A DNA stretch of 64,000 nucleotides from Amycolatopsis saalfeldensis (lineage in GTDB: Bacteria; Actinomycetota; Actinomycetes; Mycobacteriales; Pseudonocardiaceae), in contig NZ_FOEF01000029.1 in the NCBI RefSeq assembly GCF_900110575.1, positions 1 to 64,000 of the forward strand, in the 5' to 3' direction. How positions within the stretch are numbered: the first letter of the stretch is position 1; every line of letters begins with the position of its first letter. The position numbers and the translations under genes are program-made. Positions 42,847 through 51,313 of this stretch are shown here, one piece after another. The notes under the pieces were generated by a model. The model did not search any database. It was not told where the DNA came from and saw nothing but the letters and a program-made list of their open reading frames with translations.

Positions 42847-43135
42847 ACAAAACGAAACCAAACCGTGGGCTGGCAAAGACGAACGCCGGCCCGAGAAGAC
42901 GCCCCAACTCCGACGAGCGTGCATGCAACGGTCCACAACATGAGATCACCGATTCCGCCAATCAGGTCTGGACATTCAAGCCAGTGGTCGTTCGGACCGA
43001 CATGACGGACCACAGTTTCCTGTCCGACCGGACTTTGCGAATGCGCGCGTCGTTGACCTGCTGCACGAAAAGTAGATCCGGGCAGCGGCGACGCATTTTC
43101 TCCGGGAACCTTGCGGATTCGGTGCCCAGACGAGG
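42847..43135. other. Intergenic stretch, nothing convincing
   Basis: About 290 bases between a rightward terminator and the end of a leftward gene. No frame on either strand has a credible start and composition, and no strong repeat was noticed. Confidence 0.4.
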
Positions 43136-43603
43136 TCAGTCCCGTGGTGCGCAGGTGCGGAAGTGCTTGAGGGCTTGGTTGGTGAGGTGCTGGTGGCGAC
43201 CACGTTCGAGGGGCATGACCGAGCTGGTGATGGTCCCGGTGTGCGCGGCGTCGATCTGAACGGCGATCGCCTGGTAAGCCGCTGTGATCAGGTCGGTGCT
43301 GTCGTCGGCGACCGTGATTGGGTCTGCATACAGGGTGACTGTGTAGGACAGCTGCCGACGTGCCGGCTGGGTGTGTCGACCGCCGGGGTCGATGACGTCC
43401 AGGTCCGCTAAGAGTTCCGGATCCTGTGGAGGGTCGACGATGTCCAGGACGAGGGCGACGGTGGCGACCATCGACAGTGTGGCCGCGGTGACCGCATCGG
43501 CGATGAGTTGGCCTATCGCGGAGGCGTTCGTGTCGACGGGGCAGTCGGCGGCGATCAGGATCGACACCTCGTGTCCCGTGAACCGCAGATCGTTGTCCGG
43601 CAC
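43136..43603 (-). CDS. Hypothetical protein
   Basis: A 155-residue protein starting at GTG 43603 with GAGGG about 10 bases upstream. It alternates hydrophobic helix (AIGQLIADAVTAATLSMVAT) and beta-like segments (LSYTVTLYADPITVAD). Its C-terminal part loosely recalls the C-terminal domain of the protein at 21980. No known family is recognised. Confidence 0.5.
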   Translation of the reverse strand: MPDNDLRFTGHEVSILIAADCPVDTNASAIGQLIADAVTAATLSMVATVALVLDIVDPPQDPELLADLDVIDPGGRHTQPARRQLSYTVTLYADPITVADDSTDLITAAYQAIAVQIDAAHTGTITSSVMPLERGRHQHLTNQALKHFRTCAPRD

Positions 43604-43817
43604 TGGTGAGCATCCCTCGTTCAACACGGCCTCGTCGACTGCCGCTGGGTGAGCGTCGAGTATGCCAGGGCTGGGCGACCCGCAAAGTAGGCCCGGATCC
43701 CCGCAAGGTTCGAGCGGACGGAACACGCAGGTCCGCGGTCAGCCGTTCCGTCAGCCTCGGCCGGACAGGACGACAGCGCCTCCTCGGCGCGGGCACCGTG
43801 GGCACCCGGCAGCGGAG

Positions 43818-43902
43818 CACACCCGGGGGGCCGGGCGGGTGGGCAAGCCCGCTGCTCCGGCGCGATGAAGACCACCTTGCCCGCCCGGCCCCCCGGGCGT
43901 GC
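43818..43902 (+). promoter_or_regulatory. Very long hairpin upstream of ligA (leader variant e)
   Basis: The 5' arm from 43818 (GCAC, then CCCGGGGGGCCGGGCGGG, then GGCAAG at 43842-43847) pairs almost fully with CTTGCC, CGCCCGGCCCCCCGGG and GTGC ending at 43902. AAG/CTT at the inner end recalls the three-way-junction elements, but the interior has only one weak hairpin. It ends 48 bases before the ligase ATG. Confidence 0.6.
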
Positions 43903-43950
43903 TTCCCGCGCGTGGTACCCCGTACCCGCACGCGCGAGGAGCACGTACCC

Positions 43951-45990
43951 ATGCCCGCGACACCGACGCAGCCATTCGCTGACCGAGCCGAATTTGATGA
44001 GGCCGTCCACGACGTTCACGTGGCCGGCGTGACCTACTACGACAGCGACGTCGCCCCCATGCTCGGCGACTCCGACTACGACAACCTCGTGGCAAGGATC
44101 GCGGCGACTGTGGCGCTGCACCCGGACTGGCAGGAGCCGGGCGCCGCCATGGGCGTCGCCCCCGGCGCCTCCGCCGGTCCGGTCAAGCACAGCCCGCCGA
44201 TGCTCAGCCTGGATAAGGTCACCACCAATGTTGAAATGGCGGAGTTCGTCCGCGCTCTCCCTGCCTGCGAGACCATCGTCGAAGTCAAGATTGACGGGAT
44301 GGCCGTCCACGCCGACTACCGCGATGGTCGGCTGGTCCGTGCTGCGACCCGCGGCAACGGACTCGCGGGCGACGACATCACCTCGCAGGTGACTCGCGAT
44401 CCCGGCATCGCGGGACTTCCCGTGACGTTGCCCCGCTCGTGGACAGGGGCCGTCCGCGGGGAACTGTTCATGTCCACAAAGGACTTCGAGGCGGCCAACG
44501 AAGCGCGCGTCAGCGCCGGCAAGACGCCGTTCGTCAACCCGCGTAACGCCACCGCAGGTTCCATTCGCAAGGTGGACCGTCTCTACATCGCGCCGATGAG
44601 CTTCGCAGCCTACGCCATCAGCGGTGATGAACTCGACCATTTCGACAACCACCTCGAGCGCATGGCGTTGGCCAAGGCACTCGGGTTCAGCACCGCGGCC
44701 ATGCTCACAATCGGTGCGCTGCCCGCCGATGTCTCCATCTCGTGCCGGACGGCCCGCGACGTCCAAGCGGTCATCGACACCATCGGTGACCGGCGGCCGA
44801 GCCTGTCCTTCCCGATCGACGGCGCCGTGGTGAAGGCCCAGTCCCGAGCCGTGCGCAGCAAAATGGGTAGTGGATCCAGCGCGCCGCGCTGGGCGACCGC
44901 GTTCAAGTACCCACCGGACACGGCGTTCTCCGTCCTGCGCGACATCGAAGTCTCCGTCGGAAGGACAGGACGCGCCGGGTTCCGCGCCATCATCGACCCG
45001 GTGACCGTCGGCGGCACCACGATCAGCGCGGCCACGCTCCACAACGTCGCGTGGATTCGGCAACAGGGGCTGGGGCTCGGGTCGCGCCTGGCGGTGATGC
45101 GGGCAGGCGATGTGATCCCGAAAATCACGGCGGTGGTGGGCGAGCGACCGGAAGGCATCGCGCCCTGGGAACCGCCGCCGAACTGCCCGCAGTGCGACGA
45201 GCCCTGGGATCAGTCCAGCCAGCTGTGGCGGTGCACCACGCCGGCCTGCTCACTCGTGTCCCTGCTGACCTACGCCGCATCGCGCGACGTCTGGGACATC
45301 GACGGCCTGGGCGAGGAGATCGCCGCCGCCTTGGTCGAGTCGGGCCTGGTCACGGGGATTGCCGATCTGTTCTTCCTGACTGCCGCGCAGATTTCGGCCG
45401 TTTCCTACGTGCGTACAACCGGTGCTCGCCACATCGGCACCGCCACCGCGGAGAAACTCCTTGCCGGGATCGCCGCAGCGAAAAGCCAACCGCTGGCACG
45501 GCACATCACCGCACTGGGGATCCGCATGACCGGCCGCCGGATGGGCCGCGCTCTGGCAGCTCACTTCCAGTCCTTCGACGCGCTGCGCGCAGCGACAGCA
45601 GAGGAACTGGCGGACGTCGACGGGGTCGGGCCGGAGAAGGCACGGTCTATCCACGCAGGACTGCGCGAGCTGAGTGATGTCATCGACAAGCTGGTCGCGG
45701 CCAGCATCACCGGTCAGATCGAGACCGCACCGGTCGCGCTGAGTTCGCCGCTCACGGGCAAACGAGTCGTGATCTCCGGATCGGTGGACGGAATGAACCG
45801 GACTCAGGCGCAAGAGGCCGCCGAGCGGCTGGGAGCGACAGTCTCGAGTTCGGTCAGCGCCCGCACCGATCTGCTCATCCTCGGACCCGGAGCCTCGGCG
45901 GGTAAGGAAGCGAAAGCCGGTCAGCTCGGCATCGCCACGATGCCTGCCACAGAATTCGCGGCCTTGCACACCGAACTCCTCGGCAAGTAG
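43951..45990 (+). CDS. ligA: NAD+-dependent DNA ligase
   Basis: A 679-residue bacterial-type ligase joining nicked DNA with NAD+. Residues 10-60 form the Ia domain (YYDSDVAPMLGDSDYDNL). The adenylation site is KIDG with nucleophile K113. Motifs RGNG..GDDIT, RGE and IDGAVVK follow, then the OB fold, a Cys4 zinc finger (CPQC...CTTPAC), helix-hairpin-helix repeats (ADVDGVGPEKA) and a C-terminal BRCT domain (LTGKRVVISGSVDG). All parts look intact. AGGAG lies about 9 bases before ATG 43951. A second, element-borne LigA suggests autonomous replication functions. Confidence 0.95.
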   Translation: MPATPTQPFADRAEFDEAVHDVHVAGVTYYDSDVAPMLGDSDYDNLVARIAATVALHPDWQEPGAAMGVAPGASAGPVKHSPPMLSLDKVTTNVEMAEFVRALPACETIVEVKIDGMAVHADYRDGRLVRAATRGNGLAGDDITSQVTRDPGIAGLPVTLPRSWTGAVRGELFMSTKDFEAANEARVSAGKTPFVNPRNATAGSIRKVDRLYIAPMSFAAYAISGDELDHFDNHLERMALAKALGFSTAAMLTIGALPADVSISCRTARDVQAVIDTIGDRRPSLSFPIDGAVVKAQSRAVRSKMGSGSSAPRWATAFKYPPDTAFSVLRDIEVSVGRTGRAGFRAIIDPVTVGGTTISAATLHNVAWIRQQGLGLGSRLAVMRAGDVIPKITAVVGERPEGIAPWEPPPNCPQCDEPWDQSSQLWRCTTPACSLVSLLTYAASRDVWDIDGLGEEIAAALVESGLVTGIADLFFLTAAQISAVSYVRTTGARHIGTATAEKLLAGIAAAKSQPLARHITALGIRMTGRRMGRALAAHFQSFDALRAATAEELADVDGVGPEKARSIHAGLRELSDVIDKLVAASITGQIETAPVALSSPLTGKRVVISGSVDGMNRTQAQEAAERLGATVSSSVSARTDLLILGPGASAGKEAKAGQLGIATMPATEFAALHTELLGK

Positions 45991-46006
45991 CCAACCCGGC
46001 AGCGGT

Positions 46007-46037
46007 CTGGCCGGCACCTCTTCCGGGTGCCGGCCAG
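46007..46037 (+). terminator. Terminator after ligA
   Basis: CTGGCCGGCAC and GTGCCGGCCAG make an 11-base-pair stem with a 9-base loop, starting 17 bases past the ligase stop. Confidence 0.75.
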
Positions 46038-46155
46038 GCAATGCCGCTTGCCATGACGCGCATGCGCGTGTTTGCAAACCCGGTTGGCCAGGTAGGCGCA
46101 GATGGATGGCATGCCCACGACGCGAACGGGGACGGTCGTGGCAAATACGCATCGT

Positions 46156-46217
46156 CTAGGTGCGTCGGTTTCCCATACCCGACGCAAGTTGTGTTGCCCG
46201 CCAACAGATCCACCTAG
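46156..46217 (+). promoter_or_regulatory. Branched hairpin upstream of ssb
   Basis: CTAGGTG (46156-46162) pairs with CACCTAG (46211-46217). Inside are CGTCGG...CCGACG (46163-46184) and GTTG-CCCGC-CAAC (46193-46205). The plan, one closing helix and two inner hairpins, parallels leader element c 72 bases further on, but the sequences differ. Confidence 0.4.
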
Positions 46218-46288
46218 TGCCCGCGGTGCCTGGTGCCCCAGAGGGCCTGTGGCGATTCGGGAACTCGCTGCACGCCAGCAGACCGAGA

Positions 46289-46350
46289 CTGGCGGGTCAA
46301 GGTAGACCGCTTCGCGGTCGGCGCAAGCGCCGAACCTTGTACTCCGCCAG
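46289..46350 (+). promoter_or_regulatory. Three-way-junction leader element (copy c) of ssb
   Basis: CTGGCGG (46289-46295) pairs with CCGCCAG (46344-46350), and CAAGGT (46298-46303) with ACCTTG (46334-46339). Inside, CCGC-TTC-GCGG (46307-46317) is followed at once by TCGGCGC-AA-GCGCCGA (46318-46333). Compared with copies a and b, AAGGC/GCCTT has become AAGGT/ACCTT, a compensated change. It ends 83 bases before the ssb ATG. Confidence 0.7.
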
Positions 46351-46433
46351 CCCTGGCCCGCTGTTCGGCGCGTGTTCACGCACCACCACCTACCCCAAGG
46401 GACACAGAGTCCCTGCAGAACAAGGAGAAACCC

Positions 46434-46883
46434 ATGGCTGGAGACACCGTCATCACGGTGATCGGCAACCTCACCTCCGACCCGGAGCTGCGCTTCACTC
46501 CGTCCGGTGCGGCGGTCGCGAACTTCACGGTCGCGTCCACGCCACGCACGCTGGACAAGCAGTCGGGCGAGTGGAAGGACGGCGAGGCGCTGTTCCTGCG
46601 CTGCAGCATCTGGCGCCAGGCGGCGGAGAACGTCGCCGAGTCCCTGACCCGCGGCGCCCGCGTCGTCGTGCAGGGCCGCCTGAAGCAGCGGTCGTTCGAG
46701 ACGAAGGAAGGCGAGAAGCGGACCGTCGTCGAGCTTGAGGTCGACGAGATCGGGCCCTCGCTGCGCTACGCCACGGCGAAGGTGAACAAGGTCAGCCGTG
46801 GCAGCGGCGGAGGTGGCGATGACGCCTGGACCAGCGCTCCGCCCGCCGCTGGGGGCGAGATCCCGGACGAGCCTCCGTTCTGA
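46434..46883 (+). CDS. ssb: Single-stranded DNA-binding protein
   Basis: A 149-residue SSB. The OB fold spans residues 1-112 (TVITVIGNLTSDPELRFTPSG, FLRCSIWRQAAENVAESL, GRLKQRSFETKEGEKRTVVE). A short Gly-rich linker leads to the acidic tip EIPDEPPF, the usual docking site for replication and repair partners. It coats single-stranded DNA during replication. ATG 46434 has AAGGAG upstream. A 440-base leader with two structured elements and a strong terminator mark it as a separate, possibly strongly expressed, transcript. Confidence 0.95.
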   Translation: MAGDTVITVIGNLTSDPELRFTPSGAAVANFTVASTPRTLDKQSGEWKDGEALFLRCSIWRQAAENVAESLTRGARVVVQGRLKQRSFETKEGEKRTVVELEVDEIGPSLRYATAKVNKVSRGSGGGGDDAWTSAPPAAGGEIPDEPPF

Positions 46884-46904
46884 TCCTGCCGACCTCGCCG
46901 GCTA

Positions 46905-46935
46905 CAGGCCGGTGCCCACCTCGGGCACCGGCCTG
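46905..46935 (+). terminator. Terminator after ssb
   Basis: CAGGCCGGTGCCC and GGGCACCGGCCTG form a perfect 13-base-pair stem with a 5-base loop, 21 bases past the ssb stop. Confidence 0.8.
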
Positions 46936-46938
46936 ACG

Positions 46939-47133
46939 GTGCGATTCACCCAGGCCACCAGCGCCACTGTGGCGGTCCCCTGGCGCCGTGCGGAGAACGC
47001 GGACCTGCGCAAGCTCGTGCAGATCTACGAAGAGTCCATCCGGCAACTCACCCTGACCACCCATGACCTGCGCGAAAAGGTGAACACCGCAGCGACCCTG
47101 CCGACCCTGCCGACCCGCGGCTCGGAGCGATGA
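46939..47133 (+). CDS. Short helical protein or gene fragment
   Basis: A 64-residue frame from GTG 46939 ending in WRRAENADLRKLVQIYEESI and QLTLTTHDLREKV, a leucine-zipper-like helix. It recalls the C-terminal coil of small recombinase-associated (DUF6262-like) proteins, so it may be a remnant. It begins right after the ssb terminator and has no good ribosome binding site. Confidence 0.3.
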   Translation: MRFTQATSATVAVPWRRAENADLRKLVQIYEESIRQLTLTTHDLREKVNTAATLPTLPTRGSER

Positions 47134-47292
47134 CCAGCAGCTTTCGCTGGGTCGCGAGCTGGCACACGCTCAACCACGTCGGCCCGTACCCGAGCGTTGT
47201 CGCCGGGACACGGGCCGGTTTCCGGCGGTAGACCACCGGTCAAGCAGGATGGGGCTCGCCCCGGACACCAAGGCCCGGGGCGGTGGGTGGTA

Positions 47293-47328
47293 TTCCCGGT
47301 GTCGCGCCGATAGGCGCGACACCGGGAA
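47293..47328. terminator. Bidirectional terminator before the aaRS-like operon end
   Basis: TTCCCGGTGTCGCGCC and GGCGCGACACCGGGAA form a perfect 16-base-pair stem with loop GATA, 8 bases past the stop of the leftward gene at 47337. Confidence 0.8.
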
Positions 47329-47336
47329 CCGGCAGG

Positions 47337-48806
47337 TCAGGCAGGCCGGGGCGGGTCGACCAGCTCGATGCCGATCGCGACGACGCCGAGGGCTTCGCGT
47401 TCGGGTGGGTAGATCTGGCGGATGTTGGCCAGCTGCTCGTCGCGGGTCGCGAGCGGGTTGACCGAGGCGACGTCCTGGTGGTTGAACATCTCCTCGAAAG
47501 TGGCGTACCGGTTGACCGCGGTCACGCGGGTGAGGACCTGGTCGCCCTGGCAACGGAACCGAATGAGCGACCCCTCCTTGATCTTGCGGCGGCTGGAGTC
47601 GTTGACGCGGATCTCCGTGGTCTTACGACCGGTGGCAATCAGGTCGAAGTAGCGCTTGTAGATGCCCATCTCGTGGGCACGGACAACGGTTTCGGTGGGG
47701 CGTGCGGTCATCAGACGTCCGAGTTCCTTGACGGTGAACGAGCGGAAGAAGTGTTTCGGGTCGGTCAGCAGCTCACCGACCAGCCAGACCAGCGCGTCGA
47801 CGTAGTCGTCGATCGAACCGGGCCAGGCGGTGGTGTCGAGCATCCAGGGCTCGACGTCGGCTGGGAGCGCCCCCTTGCCCTGCTCGCGCAGCAGCGACTT
47901 GGACAGCTTCGCGCCGGTCGGGGCGAGCACCTGCGGGGTGAAGATCCGGCTCGGCATGTGCGCCGGTGGGGTGTCCAGCGCACCGAGCGCGCCGTCGACG
48001 AGCTGGCAGCCGAAAGTCCAGTCGCCGCCCTTCATCATCACGTGCAGGGTGCCGTCGTCGCGGCCGAAAGCGCGTTCCTTTACCAGGTTCCGGTAGAGGG
48101 TGGCCAGGTCGAGGTAGGGCGTGTCGTCCTCGGGGTCGATGTGCGCCTCGTACGGGCCGTGGTCGAAGCAGACCGCGGTGAAGGTGGCGCCGTCCTCGTC
48201 CAGGTGCGCGAGCTTGGTGCGGTCGCCGCGTTTCTCCGCCCACCCGCATTCCGGGCACGGCACCCGGACGTGGACCTGGCCGTGGGAGGGTGCCATCCAC
48301 CAGCGGATGTCGTCCAGGTGCTCCAGGGTGCGCAGGAACTCCGCCCGGAAGCCGGGGGTGGCCTGCTGGTCGGTGTAGGTCTCCACCACGTAGTCGGTGT
48401 CGGTCGCTTCCGACAACGACCGGAAGAACTCCTGGTAGTAGCCCTCGATCAACTCGCTGATCTTGTCTTTTCCCAGGGCGTGGTAGTAGGTCTGCTGGTA
48501 GGCGTGGTGGGTTTCGGGGTCGAGCACGACGTCGTGAGGGGCGTTGTCCAGCGCGCTGAACCGCACGACGGTGTCGATGGAGAACTCCCGGCGGGCGATT
48601 TTGGCCAGCAGGAACGCCGCAGTCTGCACGAGATTCGTCCCGAGGTGCGGGGCACCGTTGATCTGGGTGCCCACCACGAACTCGATCCGCGCGGGTCGGG
48701 CGGCGAGGACGCGGGGGCGCAGGATGTCGATCGAGCGCAGCAGCGCGTTGGCCAGCACGCTGTTCGGCGAGATCAGCAATGCCGGTTTTCCGTTGCGGGA
48801 CAACAT
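47337..48806 (-). CDS. Class I LysRS-like / ASCH-domain fusion protein
   Basis: A 489-residue fusion. Residues 1-370 resemble a class I aminoacyl-tRNA synthetase catalytic core of the LysRS-I kind: HLGT (from residue 54) stands for the HIGH motif, CPEC is a zinc knuckle half, HVMMKGGDWTFGCQLVDGAL follows, and KLSKS is the KMSKS loop. No tRNA anticodon-binding domain follows. Instead residues 375-489 look like an ASCH domain (YFDLIATGRKTTEIRVND, IKEGSLIRF, GVVAIGIEL), a PUA-related RNA-binding fold. ATG 48806 has AGGAG 7 bases upstream. The last gene of a three-gene operon. Confidence 0.7.
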   Translation of the reverse strand: MLSRNGKPALLISPNSVLANALLRSIDILRPRVLAARPARIEFVVGTQINGAPHLGTNLVQTAAFLLAKIARREFSIDTVVRFSALDNAPHDVVLDPETHHAYQQTYYHALGKDKISELIEGYYQEFFRSLSEATDTDYVVETYTDQQATPGFRAEFLRTLEHLDDIRWWMAPSHGQVHVRVPCPECGWAEKRGDRTKLAHLDEDGATFTAVCFDHGPYEAHIDPEDDTPYLDLATLYRNLVKERAFGRDDGTLHVMMKGGDWTFGCQLVDGALGALDTPPAHMPSRIFTPQVLAPTGAKLSKSLLREQGKGALPADVEPWMLDTTAWPGSIDDYVDALVWLVGELLTDPKHFFRSFTVKELGRLMTARPTETVVRAHEMGIYKRYFDLIATGRKTTEIRVNDSSRRKIKEGSLIRFRCQGDQVLTRVTAVNRYATFEEMFNHQDVASVNPLATRDEQLANIRQIYPPEREALGVVAIGIELVDPPRPA

Positions 48807-48808
48807 CA

Positions 48809-49414
48809 TCACGCTCCTCGGCTGGGTTTGGGCAAGCGGAGGTTGGCGCAGATGAAGTCCAAGCGGGCCGGCGGCGAGTCGGGGGCGACGAACACCGGCT
48901 CGTAGCCGGCGTCGTAGTAGCCCTGCACGATCAGCTCGTGCACCCGGCGGATCTCCCGCTCTTTGGCCCAGACGATGTCGTCGGGGTCCTCGAAGGTGTC
49001 CAGCGGGTCCAGCACGAAGATCGCGTCGTAGCGGTAGCGTGCGGTGGCCTCCTCCAGTTCGGTGGTCGGCTTGAGGCCGAAGAAGCCTTCCCAGCCGTAG
49101 CCGTCGGGGATGCCGCGGTTGTAGAAGCGAATCCCGTGCTGGTGGGCGGTGTACTCGGCGACGAAGGCGTCCAGCACCTCCAGGGAGTACTCGCGCCGGT
49201 CCTCGCGCAGCAGGTGGCGGCCCAGGCGCTCTCGGTGCTTGCGGTAGATCTCCCGGCCGGGCTCTTCGGCCATGCAGGGGATCCCGGCGGCGTGGACCGC
49301 CTCGATCAGGTCGTCCTTGCCGGAGCTCGGGCCGCCGGTGATGACGTAGCGGCGCGGATCGCCGGTCGCCGCCGCCTCCAGTGCGGAGGTCAGGGCGGTG
49401 TTGGTGCTGGTCAC
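48809..49414 (-). CDS. AAA_28-type (NadR-like) ATPase/kinase
   Basis: A 201-residue P-loop protein. YVITGGPSSGKDDLIEAV (Walker A from G27) is followed by CMAEEPGREIYRKHRERLG and later FYNRGIPDGYGWEGFFGL and YDAIFVLDPLD. This is the layout of the AAA_28 family related to the NadR kinase domain. The usual Thr/Ser after Gly-Lys is Asp (GKDD), which is unusual. It overlaps both neighbours in a leftward operon with the LysRS-like/ASCH fusion. The substrate is unknown. Confidence 0.7.
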   Translation of the reverse strand: MTSTNTALTSALEAAATGDPRRYVITGGPSSGKDDLIEAVHAAGIPCMAEEPGREIYRKHRERLGRHLLREDRREYSLEVLDAFVAEYTAHQHGIRFYNRGIPDGYGWEGFFGLKPTTELEEATARYRYDAIFVLDPLDTFEDPDDIVWAKEREIRRVHELIVQGYYDAGYEPVFVAPDSPPARLDFICANLRLPKPSRGA

Positions 49415-50307
49415 GACAATGATCCGTTCTTCTCGGGTCCTTCGGAGGGCGCGGCGCGGGCCAGGAAGCCCTCAGCCCAGGTGTTGCCCAGGCCGGTTTC
49501 GCCGTGCAGGGAGTGCACGAACTGCTCGCGGCTGGCGCCGCCGCTGGCGGCCTCGGTCAGCCGGGATGCCTGCGCTTCGGTGAGCGTCGGGATCCAGCCG
49601 GGCAGAGCGATCAGCCCGTCCGGTTCCAGATCGGGGGCGAAGGCGGTGGTGTAGCCGATCGCCTCGGCGCGGGCCACTGCCCAGCGCCAGGCCGCGGTCA
49701 CCGCGGTGTGCAGGATGTCGATCTGGTCGGCGTCCAGGCTGATGAGCCGTTCTACGGCCAGTAGTTCGGCGCGGGCGGCGTAGATTGCCGACCACAGTCG
49801 GCAGAGGTGTTCCTCGTGCTCGGCGACCTCCCACGCGAACGGGTCCGCCTGCACCGGCTGCCGCTCGGCGGCCGGAGCCAGCCGGGGGGCGATCATCCGG
49901 GACCGGGTGAACCGGTCGGCGTCGGCGAGCAGTTCCCAGGCGATCTTCTCGATCAGCCGGGGCTCGACCCGTTTGCGGAAGTGGTGCACTTCGTGCCCGG
50001 CCTGTTCGGCGGCCAGGTCGCGGCGCACGGTGAGGGTTTGGCCGGGTGTAGCTGGTGGCAGCCCGAACAGCGCTCGCGCCGCTGGTGCGTAGCGGGTGTC
50101 CGGGAATCGCGCGAGCAGTCCGCGCAGGGTGCCGTCCAGTGCGGCGGTGCGGCTGGTCTCGTCGGCGGGATCGACCGCCCGCGCGATGATGCCTCGCAGA
50201 TCGAGCAGCACCGGATCCGCGGCCGCCGGGGTCACCGGCAGTCCGCGCCGCAGCAGCCTCCCGACCGCGGCGACCACCTCATCCTCTACTGGGCTTTTTG
50301 TGGGCAT
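49411..50307 (-). CDS. Hypothetical protein heading the aaRS-like operon
   Basis: A 298-residue helical protein starting at ATG 50307. It contains EVHHFRKRVEPRLIEKIAWE and EEHLCRLWSAIYAARAELLA, with no known motif. The start codon and first codons lie within a 20-base inverted repeat (50288-50344), and no ribosome binding site is visible. It overlaps the AAA_28 gene by GTGA, so the three genes should be expressed together. Confidence 0.6.
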   Translation of the reverse strand: MPTKSPVEDEVVAAVGRLLRRGLPVTPAAADPVLLDLRGIIARAVDPADETSRTAALDGTLRGLLARFPDTRYAPAARALFGLPPATPGQTLTVRRDLAAEQAGHEVHHFRKRVEPRLIEKIAWELLADADRFTRSRMIAPRLAPAAERQPVQADPFAWEVAEHEEHLCRLWSAIYAARAELLAVERLISLDADQIDILHTAVTAAWRWAVARAEAIGYTTAFAPDLEPDGLIALPGWIPTLTEAQASRLTEAASGGASREQFVHSLHGETGLGNTWAEGFLARAAPSEGPEKNGSLS

Positions 50308-50344
50308 GGACTGAGTCAAGCACGATGCCCACAAAAAGCCCAGT
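50288..50344. promoter_or_regulatory. 20-base inverted repeat covering a start codon
   Basis: The left arm (50288-50307) and right arm (50325-50344) are perfect reverse complements, with a 17-base spacer. Each arm read outward begins ATGCCCACAAAAAGCCCAG, the first codons (MPTKSP) of the gene at 49411. It could be an operator, a translation-blocking hairpin or the product of an inverted duplication. Confidence 0.65.
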
Positions 50345-50433
50345 CCTGCGAGCAGGTCATTCCGTGCTTCGGGCCGCCGACGGCGCCGCTCCGACGGACG
50401 CCAGCCGGAGTCGAGGTCTGGAACACTGCGGGG

Positions 50434-50526
50434 ATGCTGATCTCGCTACGGCAGCGCCGGACGCTCAACCAGGTGTGGCACGGCGCCAAGATGGTCCTGG
50501 GCCTGCTCGTGCTGCTGCTGTCCTGA
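50434..50526 (+). CDS. Possible 30-residue membrane peptide
   Basis: A short frame encoding LISLRQRRTLNQVWHGAK followed by MVLGLLVLLLS. A basic amphipathic start and a hydrophobic tail fit a small membrane peptide. It is divergent from the aaRS-like operon. GCGGGG lies next to the ATG. Evidence is weak. Confidence 0.3.
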   Translation: MLISLRQRRTLNQVWHGAKMVLGLLVLLLS

Positions 50527-50620
50527 CCCCCGACACCCGACGGCGACGGCCCTGACACCCACCCGCTGCGGCCCCTGCTTCGTTTCTCCCAGGCCACAGC
50601 TGCCTGGCATCCTGGAGCGG

Positions 50621-51166
50621 ATGACTGATCAGGATCGCCCGAGCGGGTTCATGGACAGGCGGATCGTGCCCCGGAAGAACCCGGGTGATCCTTCGGAGTA
50701 CCGGCCGATGTACTTGTGTGTCGACCTGGTGCGCGCCTACGCGCGGGGCTGGCGCGAGGAGATCGTGAGGCTGACGGCCGAGTCGAGCGACGTGGAGCTC
50801 ATCGACATGAAGATCATCTTGCCGAGGTTCTTCGACGAGGTCGGCCAGTGGCACCACGAACTCCTCCACGACCCCGAGCGCGAGCCTGCCTTGATCGTGG
50901 AGACCCAGCGGCGCTCGAACCTCACGCCACCCGAGCATCGGAAGGCGTGGACCGTGGCCTTCGCGGAGGCCGAAGCCACCGGGACCGATCTCGCCGACGT
51001 CAGGCTGCCGACCGTTGTCCAGGTGCACTTCGACGCGTCGACCATGGCCGCGGCCGGGATCGCCTACATGGGGATCGCGCGATTCGAGCAGCACCTCAAC
51101 GAGAAGAACCGGTCTGCCGCGCGCCTGCTCGGCGTACCGAGGTCGTACGCATTCCCCGAATCCTGA
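50621..51166 (+). CDS. Hypothetical protein
   Basis: A 181-residue soluble protein (YRPMYLCVDLVRAYARGWRE, IDMKIILPRFFDEVGQWHHE, VRLPTVVQVHFDAS). GGAG is close to ATG 50621. No family or motif is recognised. Codon usage supports it. Confidence 0.55.
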   Translation: MTDQDRPSGFMDRRIVPRKNPGDPSEYRPMYLCVDLVRAYARGWREEIVRLTAESSDVELIDMKIILPRFFDEVGQWHHELLHDPEREPALIVETQRRSNLTPPEHRKAWTVAFAEAEATGTDLADVRLPTVVQVHFDASTMAAAGIAYMGIARFEQHLNEKNRSAARLLGVPRSYAFPES

Positions 51167-51313
51167 ACCAAGTGTTTGCGGCGGAGTGCGCCGTGCTCTC
51201 AGCTGGCTGGCCCCGTCTCGCACTAAGGCGTCGGTCGGCGCCAAGCCCGCCCGGCGCGGGGTTGACTTGCCTCACGGCAACGGCAGGGTGGTAGGGAATC
51301 ATGAGGGGGATCG

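Noticed and set aside
46156..46217. tRNA-like fold upstream of ssb
   Set aside because: No T-loop consensus, no CCA-adjacent acceptor stem and wrong arm sizes; it is better described as a branched hairpin.
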